From contig CAIJFI010000002.1 in assembly GCA_903819975.1 (NCBI GenBank), forward strand, positions 62,001-126,000: DNA of 64,000 nucleotides, given 5' to 3'. Below, in pieces: positions 54,227 through 63,893 of this stretch. Made by a program: the position numbers and the translations under genes. The DNA is from an uncultured Bacteroidota bacterium (GTDB taxonomy: Bacteria; Bacteroidota; Bacteroidia; Chitinophagales; Chitinophagaceae). Numbering within the stretch: position 1 is the first letter of the stretch; every line of letters starts with the position of its first letter. The notes below the pieces were generated by a model that was not told the DNA's origin, did not search any database, and worked only from the letters and a program-made list of their open reading frames with translations.

Positions 54227-57200
54227 TTGTTAAAAAAGAAGCTTTTTTTACTGCGTATTATATTGGCTAGCATAATTGGCTTGTTCCTGTTTTGCTATCT
54301 ATTAATATTGATTCCAGCTGTTCAAAATCAGCTGGTACAAGTAATGGCTAGTCGCTTGTCTAACAAGTTAGGGACTACAGTAAAAGTAGAAAGAGTTAGC
54401 TTTTCATTATTCGACAAATTAGACATGCAAAATGTGCTAATTAAAGATCAAAAAAAGGACACCCTACTATATGCACATAGTTTTAAACTAAGATTAAGCG
54501 ATTTAGTATTTTCTTCTGCCGATCCAATTATAAAATATATTGGACTTGAAGGTGCAACCATTTATTTAAATAGAACAACCGAAAAATGGAATTACCAGTT
54601 TATAGTTGACTATTTTGCTGACACTACTAAAAAGTCGAGTAAACTGGACGTTAAAAAGGTAGATATTACTCGTTTACACTTAGTTCAAAATGACAAATGG
54701 CTTGGCGAAATAACCGAATTAAATGCGGATAATATTTTAGCAGATATTAAATCCATTCAGGATAAAAAGATAATTATTGATCAGGTAAATATAAACAAGC
54801 CCTACTATCTAATTCAATCTTTTAATGGCTTAAAACCCATTAAAAATAAGGAAGCGGTTAAAGAAACAAAGTCTGCTCAAAACGAATTATATTTTAACCC
54901 AACGCATTTAAACATTACCGTTAACGACTTACAGGTAACTAATGGTAAAATTTGGATTGAATATGGTTACAAGCGCCCATTAAATTATTTTGATGGCGAG
55001 CACATTCGTATGCATGAACTTAATGCATCTATTAATAATATTCATTTTAATGAAGATACTATTACTGCAAAAGTAAATTCATTAAGACTTAAGGAGCGTT
55101 CAGGTTTTGAAATAAAAAAATTGACTACTGCATTTAAATTGACTCCTAAAATTATGGAGTTTGATCAACTTTTATTAAAGACAAATAAGAGTTTAGTAGG
55201 ACCCTATTACGCAATGCTATTTAATGACTTTAAAGAGGATTTCAAAAATTACAATCACAAAGTAATTATGAAATCACATCTTATAAATGCAAGTGTTGCA
55301 ACAGACGATATTGCTTACTTCGCACCCGAATTAAGCAACTTAGATCAGAAAGCAAATATCACTTGTCACTTTTTGGGCACTGTTGATCAATTTGAAGCCA
55401 AGGACTTAACTGCCAAATACAATAATTCATTTGTGAGTGGCAGCTTCTCAATGAAAGGCATACCTGATATGCGCAACACACAAATTGCTTTCTTAAATGT
55501 GAATGCTAAAACTAATTATAGTGATTTAGGTAATTGGATCCCAACATTAAAAAATATAAAAGAATTCCCTTTCAATGCCTTGGGTGATTTACAATTTAAA
55601 GGTGATTTTAATGGCACCCTTTATGATTTTGTAACCAAGGGCTCAATTGGTACTAAGATGGGATTGGCCGAAACACAAATTAGATTAAAGTTCCCTGAAA
55701 CCGGTGAGCCTACCTATGAAGGATTGTTAAATACCTACCATTTTGATGCCGGGAAATTGTTTAATATTAAATCATTAGGCTATATCAATTTTAAGGGGAA
55801 AATTGCAGGGTCTTCATTTAAATTAGACAAAATTAGAACAAATATTGAGGGCAGTATTGACTCGGTTGGATTTAACAACTATACTTATACCAATATTAAT
55901 ACTAATGGTACTTTACAAAAAGGGGCTTTCAACGGTACCTTCCGCATTAAAGATCCCAACATTAACTTCATAAGTAATATTGAATTAGATTTTAGAAACA
56001 AGAAACCAAGAATAAACGCAGTAGGTGATTTGTTGAGTGCCAACTTAAAGCAACTTAATATTTCTAATAATCAAATACAATTAACGGGCTTATTGGACAT
56101 TAATTTTGAAGGAGATGACATTGATAACTTTACAGGATTTGCGAAATTCTTTAATGGCAAACTAAAAGGGACCGAATCGGTTGTAAATTTCGATTCCTTA
56201 TCACTTGAATCAACTACTAAAAACGGCATTAAAAATATTAAATTTTCTAGTGACGATATTCAAGCTACAATTAATGGTAAATTTAATATTCTCCATTTAC
56301 CTGCTAGCGTTCAATATTTTATGCAACGCTACTTCCCTACCTATATCCCAGCGCCAAAAAATACGCCAGCTAATCAGCAGTTCTCTATTGACATAAAGAC
56401 TAATTATTTTGAACCTTATATTAGATTGTTTAACAAGGATATTACAGGCTTCAATAATATAGCAATTACAGGTAGCATTAATACTGACAAACAAGTTATT
56501 GGTTTAAAAGGCAAAATTCCATTTGCTAGTTTTAAATACAATTGGGCAGACTATGCAGTTAGAGATGGTCTCATTACAGGTAATGGAAATATTGACTCCT
56601 TACATCTTAAATTAGAAGCTACTCAATTTAACTTAACTGACAGCTTTAGCTTTACAAAGCCCGTTATTCAAATTAATACTAGCAAGGATATTTCATCTGT
56701 TGCTATTGATGCAAATAGCGAGTCTGCACTTGAACGACTTTCTTTAAAGGGCTTTGTGCATACTTATACCGACGGATTGTCTATTAATTGGCTACCCTCC
56801 TTCTTTTTATTAAACCATAAAAAATGGGATATAGACGAAAAGGGCATGTTAAGCATAAGAGAGAGTAACACGAGTGCAACTAACTTAAGATTTTCACAAG
56901 GCATACAAGAATTTATCTTTTCAAATTCCAATGTAGATAATAATGCTTTGCAATTAGAGCTTAAAAATGTAATTCTAGGTGATATCACTAAACTGTTTTT
57001 TAAATACCCAAGGCTTGAAGCAATTACTAATGGGAAAATTCAGTTAAAAAATATTTTAAAGGATTTTGAAATGAAAGCGAGTCTAAATTTAGATCAGTTT
57101 TCATTTAACAGCGACTCTATTGGTATAACTCAAGTGAATGCATCCTACCAAAATTCAAAAGGAATCGTGCCTTTTGAATTTACATGTCCTAATTCGGAAT

Positions 57201-58921
57201 ATAATTTATCTGCTGCAGGTGCTTATAATATTAGGGACAGTATTAACCCATTGGATGCGACACTGTATTTAAAACATTCTAAGTTTAGTTTAGTACAACA
57301 ATTTATTGGAGGCGTATTAAATAATTTAGATGGCAAAGCCAATGGATCCATTCATTTTGGAGGAAGAATTGAGAACCCTGTTTTACTAGGTGCTGCAAGT
57401 TTGGAAAATGCATCCTTTGTGGTTGACTATACCAAAGTGAAATATAAAATAGACAGCGGAGCTAATATTAAATTTACCAATGAGGGGATTGATTTTGGTA
57501 ATATGACTGTTTCAGATAAGCTTAACCACAAAGCAAATTTTAAAGGAAAAATATTGAATCAAGGCTTCAAGCATCTTGAATATGATATGGAAATGAGTAG
57601 CCCTAAAATTGAATTGCTTAACACCGACGTTTTAGATAATCCTAATTTTTATGGTAAAGCTATTGGTAAAGCAACCATGACAATTAAAGGACCAGAAGAG
57701 AATATTAAAATGTCCATTAATGCAGACGTAAACGATAGTGCACATATATACTTGCCTAATACTACAAGCAAAGAAAGTGGCAAGTCGGAATTTATCGTGT
57801 TCAAAAAATATGGCAAAACTGCTATAAAAAGCGCCGACGTTCCTTCCTATAATCTTGTTGTAGATTTGGAAGTAACAGCCAATAACAAAACACAGATTGA
57901 TGTTATTTTAGACGAGCTTACTGGAGATGTTATTAAAGGCGTGGGTGAAGGAAGAATTAAAATCAGAGCAGGAAATATTGAACCATTAACCATAAGAGGC
58001 AAGTACAATATTGAATCAGGGAAATACGATTTTAACTTCCAGTCTTTTATTAAGAAACCATTTGAACTAATTCCAGAAGCTGGTAATTATATTGAATGGA
58101 CAGGCAACCCTACCGAAGCTGACATACATATTGATGCAAGATATACAGCAGAGAGAGTTAGCTTAAATGACTTAGTGGGCACGGCTAACTTTAGCAATGC
58201 AGTTAAAGGTTACCGAGGTAGTGTTTATGTAATTGCTGCATTAAGAAATAAATTATCACAGCCTGAAATTAAATTCTCATTGGCCTTCCCTCAAGGAAAT
58301 CCAATTAGTTCAGACAATGAATTCTCGCAATTTATAACGCGCCTAGAAAGAGACGACAATGAAATTTTAAAACAAGTTTCATTCCTAATTGTATTTAATT
58401 CATTTGCACCTGTTAGTTTCAGTAATAGCAACAATAATAGTGCTTACTCAGTTACCTCGATAGGTATTAATACTATTTCTCAATTATTAACAAAGGAAAT
58501 TAATAAGTCTATAAGCAACTTGATTAATAAAGCAACCGGCGATAAGAGTTTACGTTTTGATATTGGATCCTCGGTTTACAATAGTGGTAGTCTATTAGAC
58601 CCTACCGGCGGAGGTATTGCCATTAATGCAAATAAGATAGATCGTACACGCGTAAATCTTAAACTAGGCCGTAGCTTTTTAAATGATAAAATTATTGTGA
58701 ACGTAGGTGGTGATTTAGACTTTAACGTGCGCAACACAAGCACTATTCAAAATAGCGACTTACAATGGTTGCCCGATGTGAACATTGAATTTATCTTAAC
58801 CAAGGATAGAAAACTAAGGGCCATTATATTTAACCGTAATAGTTTAGATATTAACGGAAGTGCTTTAGGGAAAAGAAATAGACAGGGGGTAAGCATCTCC
58901 TATCGTAAGGATTTTGATTAG
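54227..58921 (+). CDS. TamB/DUF490-like translocation and assembly module protein
   Basis: A 1564-residue envelope-spanning protein: N-terminal membrane anchor (residues 5-32, LFLLRIILASIIGLFLFCYL), a long chain of beta-strand repeats predicted to form a lipid-groove, and the C-terminal DUF490 domain containing YNIESGKYDFNFQSFIK, GNYIEWTGNPTEADIHIDA and FDIGSSVYN. Family members move phospholipids or outer-membrane proteins between membranes. The only start compatible with the anchor is TTG at 54227, since the next ATG lies 38 codons in and would remove it. Its end is 10 nt from a convergent gene with no terminator between. Confidence 0.88.
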   Translation: MLKKKLFLLRIILASIIGLFLFCYLLILIPAVQNQLVQVMASRLSNKLGTTVKVERVSFSLFDKLDMQNVLIKDQKKDTLLYAHSFKLRLSDLVFSSADPIIKYIGLEGATIYLNRTTEKWNYQFIVDYFADTTKKSSKLDVKKVDITRLHLVQNDKWLGEITELNADNILADIKSIQDKKIIIDQVNINKPYYLIQSFNGLKPIKNKEAVKETKSAQNELYFNPTHLNITVNDLQVTNGKIWIEYGYKRPLNYFDGEHIRMHELNASINNIHFNEDTITAKVNSLRLKERSGFEIKKLTTAFKLTPKIMEFDQLLLKTNKSLVGPYYAMLFNDFKEDFKNYNHKVIMKSHLINASVATDDIAYFAPELSNLDQKANITCHFLGTVDQFEAKDLTAKYNNSFVSGSFSMKGIPDMRNTQIAFLNVNAKTNYSDLGNWIPTLKNIKEFPFNALGDLQFKGDFNGTLYDFVTKGSIGTKMGLAETQIRLKFPETGEPTYEGLLNTYHFDAGKLFNIKSLGYINFKGKIAGSSFKLDKIRTNIEGSIDSVGFNNYTYTNINTNGTLQKGAFNGTFRIKDPNINFISNIELDFRNKKPRINAVGDLLSANLKQLNISNNQIQLTGLLDINFEGDDIDNFTGFAKFFNGKLKGTESVVNFDSLSLESTTKNGIKNIKFSSDDIQATINGKFNILHLPASVQYFMQRYFPTYIPAPKNTPANQQFSIDIKTNYFEPYIRLFNKDITGFNNIAITGSINTDKQVIGLKGKIPFASFKYNWADYAVRDGLITGNGNIDSLHLKLEATQFNLTDSFSFTKPVIQINTSKDISSVAIDANSESALERLSLKGFVHTYTDGLSINWLPSFFLLNHKKWDIDEKGMLSIRESNTSATNLRFSQGIQEFIFSNSNVDNNALQLELKNVILGDITKLFFKYPRLEAITNGKIQLKNILKDFEMKASLNLDQFSFNSDSIGITQVNASYQNSKGIVPFEFTCPNSEYNLSAAGAYNIRDSINPLDATLYLKHSKFSLVQQFIGGVLNNLDGKANGSIHFGGRIENPVLLGAASLENASFVVDYTKVKYKIDSGANIKFTNEGIDFGNMTVSDKLNHKANFKGKILNQGFKHLEYDMEMSSPKIELLNTDVLDNPNFYGKAIGKATMTIKGPEENIKMSINADVNDSAHIYLPNTTSKESGKSEFIVFKKYGKTAIKSADVPSYNLVVDLEVTANNKTQIDVILDELTGDVIKGVGEGRIKIRAGNIEPLTIRGKYNIESGKYDFNFQSFIKKPFELIPEAGNYIEWTGNPTEADIHIDARYTAERVSLNDLVGTANFSNAVKGYRGSVYVIAALRNKLSQPEIKFSLAFPQGNPISSDNEFSQFITRLERDDNEILKQVSFLIVFNSFAPVSFSNSNNNSAYSVTSIGINTISQLLTKEINKSISNLINKATGDKSLRFDIGSSVYNSGSLLDPTGGGIAINANKIDRTRVNLKLGRSFLNDKIIVNVGGDLDFNVRNTSTIQNSDLQWLPDVNIEFILTKDRKLRAIIFNRNSLDINGSALGKRNRQGVSISYRKDFD

Positions 58922-58931
58922 TCCTGTGTAT

Positions 58932-60533
58932 TTAGGGGATTATTTGCGGTGGAACCAACTTGCAATGCTGCATTCGATACACATAAAAATTTCTTAACAA
59001 GACCCCTTTGGATATCATAGGTATCGTGTCTGGCTTACTAATAGTTTCAAAATAAGCACTATATAATTCATTGGGATTGGCAGGTAAATTGGATGGCACA
59101 ATGCAATAAGCATCATCCCCTATTTTTAATCCGGTTTGTGTTTTATTTAACCAAGCAAATTTATGTACGTCTTCAAGCGCCCCAATTGCAACTACCTTTT
59201 TATTTAATGGTCTTGCTGTGTAAAATAAAATATGTCCTGCAGGGAACCACTTATTTACGACAATGGATGCATCCGCATTCATAATATTTAAAGCTTTGTC
59301 CTTTTCTACTAATTTAGTAAAGGACAAAGTAAAGGATTCCCATCCAGTTACATCGTTAATGGGATTGTACTCTCCCAGGTTCTCTAATTTATCGGACCCT
59401 AATTGCTTAGGGAAAACATAAACAAGTAATAAAAAGCCTAAAATTAAGGCCCCAAATAGCCCTAGTGCACATTTTATTAATGCAGGCAATTGTGCAAATT
59501 GGGATCTGCTTAATTTAGAGACAGTAAACGCTTCTTTTTGACTCCAATACACCCCAGCTATTAAAAATAGTCCTATATAACCTGGACCTGTCCAATGTGG
59601 GAGCGTTGGATTAAATAAGGATAAACCCCAAAATGTAAAAATTAAAGGAAGGCTTAGCCATAGTAATAAATTAATCACCTGTACGTTTTTGATGCCTGCC
59701 TTTATTTTTGAAATATTAAACAATGAAATAAGTATCGAAATATATACGAATGGATTTTGATATAAAATCTCCCCCACAACTTGTTGTATAAAACTATCTA
59801 TTAAAAGACCAGTATGCATTACACGTTTGGAATGGTACTTATAAGTAATAAAATCGTTTTGAATATTCCAATATAAAATGGGAATTACACAAATGATAGT
59901 AATTAATAAAGCTAGGTACAAATTCCTTTTTTGCAAGGTCTTAGCTTGATGAAATAAAATATAAGCACCAAAACCAAACCATAAATACAATCCATGTACC
60001 TTACTTAATGTTGCTAACCCTATTAAAAAACCTAAAATGATCCAATCCTTTAGTATAAATTTTTGTGGCAACATTACCCACTTGGCCATGTAGTAAATAC
60101 TTAAAGTAAAAAACAGCAACTGTGGGCTATCTGGCAAAACAAATAAACCTGCTATAATTGATGTGTAAACAGAAAGTGTATAAAACCATGCAGCAAAATA
60201 ACCTGCTCTTTCATCCTTAATTAAAGTACCCGTTTCAAAAATAGTATATGTGGCAAATGCTGCTGCAATAATGCTTCCTAAACGCATGGATAAAGTAGAC
60301 ACCCAATGTAAATTCAAACTTGTTAATCGCATCATCCAACCCACCATGCCTGGATGATCAAAATGATTCCAGTCGGGTTGCACAGCATATGTATAATAGT
60401 AAACCTCGTCGTTTCCTAATTCAAAAAAATAAGATAAAATAATTTTAGCAAGGATTGTGACGCCAATAAGCCACCCTATTTTCTTTTGATATGGTGCAGC
60501 AATAGCTGACATAGGAGTTGTATTATTTTGCAT
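58932..60533 (-). CDS. Glycosyltransferase family 39 (ArnT-like) membrane protein
   Basis: A 533-residue integral membrane protein with about 11-12 hydrophobic helices. The first periplasmic loop carries the GT39/ArnT signature NDEVYYYTYAVQPDWNHFDHPGMVGW with acidic and His residues of the catalytic site. Family members move a sugar from a polyprenyl phosphate donor to lipid A, lipids or proteins. A soluble-like C-terminal tail of about 130 residues follows. The start overlaps the end of aroQ by 11 nt. Confidence 0.87.
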   Translation of the reverse strand: MQNNTTPMSAIAAPYQKKIGWLIGVTILAKIILSYFFELGNDEVYYYTYAVQPDWNHFDHPGMVGWMMRLTSLNLHWVSTLSMRLGSIIAAAFATYTIFETGTLIKDERAGYFAAWFYTLSVYTSIIAGLFVLPDSPQLLFFTLSIYYMAKWVMLPQKFILKDWIILGFLIGLATLSKVHGLYLWFGFGAYILFHQAKTLQKRNLYLALLITIICVIPILYWNIQNDFITYKYHSKRVMHTGLLIDSFIQQVVGEILYQNPFVYISILISLFNISKIKAGIKNVQVINLLLWLSLPLIFTFWGLSLFNPTLPHWTGPGYIGLFLIAGVYWSQKEAFTVSKLSRSQFAQLPALIKCALGLFGALILGFLLLVYVFPKQLGSDKLENLGEYNPINDVTGWESFTLSFTKLVEKDKALNIMNADASIVVNKWFPAGHILFYTARPLNKKVVAIGALEDVHKFAWLNKTQTGLKIGDDAYCIVPSNLPANPNELYSAYFETISKPDTIPMISKGVLLRNFYVYRMQHCKLVPPQIIP

Positions 60534-60951
60534 TACTTACCAACCATTCAGTTGCAAGCTTATAGCCTTTTAAACCTAGGCCAACAATGGTGCCAACTGC
60601 TTTTGCAGACACATGTGAAATTTTTCTGAAATCCTCTCTTGCGTGAACGTTACTAATATGTACTTCTATTACTGGAACTTTAATAGATGCAATTGCATCG
60701 CCGATAGCTACAGAAGTATGAGTATACGCGGCTGGATTAATAATAATACCATCCTGATCAAAACCATACTTTTGAATTGCATCTACTATTTCGCCTTCGA
60801 TATTAGATTGAAAATAAGTGAAATTAACTTGAGGAAAATCTTGCTTTAATTGCACTAAAAAATCGTCAAAACTTTCACTGCCATAAACACCTGGTTCACG
60901 CTTTCCTAATAAATTTAAATTAGGGCCGTTGATGATGGTAATATTTGGCAT
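60523..60951 (-). CDS. aroQ: 3-dehydroquinate dehydratase, type II
   Basis: A 142-residue dodecamer-forming enzyme of the shikimate pathway. Seen: ITIINGPNLNLLGKREPGVYG with the catalytic Tyr, QSNIEGEIVDAIQ, INPAAYTHTSVAIGDAI, and EVHISNVHAREDFRKISHVS. Lies between carA (72-nt gap) and the GT39 gene it overlaps. Confidence 0.96.
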   Translation of the reverse strand: MPNITIINGPNLNLLGKREPGVYGSESFDDFLVQLKQDFPQVNFTYFQSNIEGEIVDAIQKYGFDQDGIIINPAAYTHTSVAIGDAIASIKVPVIEVHISNVHAREDFRKISHVSAKAVGTIVGLGLKGYKLATEWLVSNAK

Positions 60952-61023
60952 AGTTACAAATTTGAAAAGCTTAGTTAATAGGGGCTCATAAAGAATTTAA
61001 TTACCCCAGTTATTTATCCAAGA

Positions 61024-62118
61024 TTAATTAGACTTCATTAAAGTTACAAAATCATCAAATAAATACCTGCTATCGTGCGGGCCAGGAGTTGCTTCTGGGT
61101 GGTATTGTACGCTAAATGCAGGACGGTCTTTTAATTTAATACCTTCAATAGAATCATCGTTTAAATTAACATGTGATACAATCACATTATCGTGCTTTCT
61201 TACTGCTTCAGGATCTACTCCAAAACCATGATTTTGTGTTGTGATTTCTGATTTACCAGTAATTACATTTTTCACAGGATGGTTTAATCCTCTATGTCCA
61301 TGGTGCATTTTGAAAGTTGGAATATCATTTGCACGCGCCAATAATTGATGTCCTAAACAAATACCAAACAAAGGTTTTTTCTCTGCTAAAATTTGCTTGA
61401 TTGTAGTTACAGCATAATCCATAGGAGCTGGATCACCAGGACCATTAGATAAAAAATATCCAGTTGGATTAAATGCTTTTAAAGTTGCAAAATCTGTTTT
61501 TGCAGGATGCACTCTTACATGCACACCTCTGTCTATTAAACATTGTAAAATATTATGCTTCACGCCAAAGTCAAGCACAGAAACCTTTACAGGAGAATTG
61601 ACATCACCTAATTCGTAAATTTCTTTTGTACTAACTGTGCTCGCTAATTCTAATCCATCCATGCTAGGCACAGCCGCTAATTGTTTTTTTAATGCATCCA
61701 CATCTAAGTTGTCCGAAGAAATAATACAGTTCATTGCACCACAAGTTCTTACATGTGCAACTAATGCTCTTGTATCTAACCCTTCGATTGAAACAATATT
61801 ATTTGCAATTAAATATTCATTCAAATTGCCGTCCGCTAAAGCACGACTATATTTCTCTTCTAAATTACGTCCAATTAAACCATGAATTTTCACAGACTTA
61901 CTTTCTACATCGGTATTCTTAACACCATAATTACCAATGTGCACATTGTTCATGATAATAATCTGACCAGTATAACTAGGATCGGTGAACACTTCCTGAT
62001 AACCCGTCATACCCGTGTTAAAACAGATCTCACCAGTGGTGGTACCTATCTTACCAAATGCTTGTCCATGAAATACATTGCCATCGGCTAAAACTAATAT
62101 TGCGGGTTGTGCGGTCAT
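61024..62118 (-). CDS. carA: Carbamoyl phosphate synthase small subunit
   Basis: A 364-residue glutaminase subunit that feeds ammonia to CarB for pyrimidine and arginine synthesis. N-terminal domain: LADGNVFHGQAFGKIGTTTGE, NTGMTGYQEVFTDPSYTGQI. C-terminal class I amidotransferase: FLSNGPGDP, GICLGHQLLA with the catalytic Cys, and QYHPEATPGPHD with His/Glu. Transcribed downstream of rplQ from a promoter that overlaps the rplQ terminator. carB is not in the window. Confidence 0.96.
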   Translation of the reverse strand: MTAQPAILVLADGNVFHGQAFGKIGTTTGEICFNTGMTGYQEVFTDPSYTGQIIIMNNVHIGNYGVKNTDVESKSVKIHGLIGRNLEEKYSRALADGNLNEYLIANNIVSIEGLDTRALVAHVRTCGAMNCIISSDNLDVDALKKQLAAVPSMDGLELASTVSTKEIYELGDVNSPVKVSVLDFGVKHNILQCLIDRGVHVRVHPAKTDFATLKAFNPTGYFLSNGPGDPAPMDYAVTTIKQILAEKKPLFGICLGHQLLARANDIPTFKMHHGHRGLNHPVKNVITGKSEITTQNHGFGVDPEAVRKHDNVIVSHVNLNDDSIEGIKLKDRPAFSVQYHPEATPGPHDSRYLFDDFVTLMKSN

Positions 62119-62141
62119 TTTAAATTATCTGTTTGGTGTTA

Positions 62142-62172
62142 CAAATTTAGGCAAAAAAAAGGCAAGACCAAA
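62142..62172 (-). promoter_or_regulatory. carA promoter overlapping the rplQ terminator
   Basis: On the minus strand TTTG (62172-62169), 19-nt spacer, TAAATTTG (62149-62142): an exact consensus match. The TTTG forms the loop of the rplQ terminator hairpin. carA ATG is 23 nt after the -7 box. Confidence 0.65.
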
Positions 62173-62183
62173 GTCTTGCCTTT
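62153..62183 (-). terminator. Terminator of the rpsD-rpoA-rplQ operon
   Basis: GGCAAGAC (62161-62168) pairs with GTCTTGCC (62173-62180), extended by three A-T pairs, around a CAAA/TTTG loop, with a TTTTTTTTGC run after it on the minus strand. 23 nt after the rplQ stop. Confidence 0.92.
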
Positions 62184-62205
62184 ATATGTTAAATAACGTT
62201 TTGCA

Positions 62206-62724
62206 TTATTCAGCAGCTGCTTCTGGTGTAGATTCAGTTGCTTCTTCAGTAGCTGGAGCTTCTGCTTCCTTTTTAGGAGCTGCAGTTGCTTTACTTCTAC
62301 GTGTTTTCTTAGCTGGTTCAGCTGCAGTTGCAATTGAATTACCGTAAATTTCGTTGAAGTCTACTAATTCGATCATTGCTTTTTCGGCGTTGTCACCTGG
62401 ACGAATACCTAATTTAATGATACGAGTATATCCACCTGGACGTGCAGCAATTTTAGGAGCTACTACTGTAAATAATTCTTTAACAGCAGCTTTGTCATTC
62501 AAATAGCTAAACACAACTCTGTGGTTATGCATGATTTCTTCTTTAGAAGCCGTTTTTTTAGTTTTAGTAACTAATGGCTCAACATAAGTTCTTAACGCTT
62601 TAGCTTTAGCCAAAGTAGTTACGATACGCTTGTGGGTAATTAACTGAATAGCTAAGTTACTTAATAACGCTTCTCTGTGTGCCTTTTTACGGCCTAAGTT
62701 GTTGATTTTGTCTCCGTGACGCAT
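62206..62724 (-). CDS. rplQ: 50S ribosomal protein L17
   Basis: A 172-residue ribosomal protein: [20 protein letters not shown] start, [19 protein letters not shown]-like region ([18 protein letters not shown]), [24 protein letters not shown]. The core ends at about residue 128. A 44-residue Ala/Lys/Glu-rich low-complexity tail follows, as in other Bacteroidota L17 proteins and absent in E. coli. Third gene of the rpsD-rpoA-rplQ set. The 105-nt gap to rpoA holds a weak 7-bp hairpin only. Confidence 0.95.
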   Translation of the reverse strand: MRHGDKINNLGRKKAHREALLSNLAIQLITHKRIVTTLAKAKALRTYVEPLVTKTKKTASKEEIMHNHRVVFSYLNDKAAVKELFTVVAPKIAARPGGYTRIIKLGIRPGDNAEKAMIELVDFNEIYGNSIATAAEPAKKTRRSKATAAPKKEAEAPATEEATESTPEAAAE

Positions 62725-62829
62725 GACATTTATGTTTTATCCTTACACCGTGTCAGGAATTGTAAGGTGTGAGCCGAAGCTCGGTTATGAATATAATCTA
62801 CCCTAATGTTTAAGAATAAATCTTAAAGA

Positions 62830-63834
62830 CTATTGTAAATCTAATTTGTCTAATCCTAATTTACCTAAATCCATTCCAAAGCTCAATCCTCTTTCAATCA
62901 ATACTTGCTCAATTTCTGATAAAGATTTTTGACCAAAGTTTCTGAACTTCATTAAGTCTTCTTGCTCGTATTGTACCAATTCGCTCAAGCTGTTAATTTT
63001 AGCAGCTTTCAAGCAATTGAACGCACGTACAGAAAGATCTAAATCTTCTAATGGAGTTTTCAATACTTTTCTTAATTGTAATACTTGTTCGTCAACCACA
63101 TCCTCTTTCTTATCTTCTTTGTTATCAAAAGTGATATTCTCGTCTGTGATGATCATTAAGTGTTGGATCAAGATTCTTGAAGCTTGCTTTACAGCATCTT
63201 CAGGATGAATTGTTCCGTCTGTAGCTACGTCTAAAATTAATTTTTCATAGTCAGTTCTTTGCTCCACACGATAGTTTTCCATTAAGTACTTAACGTTCTT
63301 AATTGGAGTGTGAATTGAATCAATAGCGATATAACCAAATGGCATATCTTTTAATTTATTCTCTTCTGCAGGGATATAACCACGACCTTTTTGGATAGTG
63401 ATTTCAATATCTAATTTTGCAGATGGATCCATTGTACAGATAATTAATTCTGGGTTCATAACTTGGAACTGCTGAGAAGCTTCTCCAAGATGACCAGCGT
63501 TAAATTCGCTGCTACCTTTAATAGATAAAGTTAATTTTTCAGAGCTAACGTCTTGATCTGCTTTACGCTTAAAACGAACTTGCTTTAAGTTTAAAATCAT
63601 TTCAGTAACGTCTTCTGTAATTCCTTTGATTGTTGCAAACTCATGATCTACACCTTCTATCTTGATACCCACAATTGCAAAACCTTCTAATGAGCTTAAT
63701 AATACTCTTCTTAAAGCATTACCTAAAGTCAAACCAAATCCTGGCTCTAATGGACGGAATTCGAATTGTCCTTCAAAGTCATTTGCTTTTTGTAAAACAA
63801 TTTTATCAGGTTTTTGAAAACTTAATATAGCCAT
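62830..63834 (-). CDS. rpoA: RNA polymerase alpha subunit
   Basis: A 334-residue subunit that seeds RNA polymerase assembly. N-terminal domain: FRPLEPGFGLTLGNALRRVLLSS, KGITEDVTEMILNLK. C-terminal domain with helix-hairpin-helix motif LDLSVRAFNCLKAAKI and FGQKSLSEIEQVL. Start ATG 63834. Sits in the classical order after rpsD. Confidence 0.97.
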   Translation of the reverse strand: MAILSFQKPDKIVLQKANDFEGQFEFRPLEPGFGLTLGNALRRVLLSSLEGFAIVGIKIEGVDHEFATIKGITEDVTEMILNLKQVRFKRKADQDVSSEKLTLSIKGSSEFNAGHLGEASQQFQVMNPELIICTMDPSAKLDIEITIQKGRGYIPAEENKLKDMPFGYIAIDSIHTPIKNVKYLMENYRVEQRTDYEKLILDVATDGTIHPEDAVKQASRILIQHLMIITDENITFDNKEDKKEDVVDEQVLQLRKVLKTPLEDLDLSVRAFNCLKAAKINSLSELVQYEQEDLMKFRNFGQKSLSEIEQVLIERGLSFGMDLGKLGLDKLDLQ

Positions 63835-63856
63835 GTTATAGTTTTTTTTGTTTGAA

Positions 63857-63872
63857 TCTTCCCGAAGGAAGA
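63857..63872 (-). other. Small stable hairpin between rpsD and rpoA
   Basis: TCTTCC (63857-63862), tetraloop CGAA, GGAAGA (63867-63872). No U-tract; may be a processing or mRNA-stability element of the ribosomal protein operon. Confidence 0.45.
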
Positions 63873-63893
63873 AATGTTGTTAAGTGCTACCTA

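Noticed and set aside
62139-62333. Minus-strand Lys/Gln/Leu-rich small frame overlapping rplQ tail
   Set aside because: A low-complexity shadow of the Ala/Lys codons of L17 in another frame; spans the rplQ terminator.
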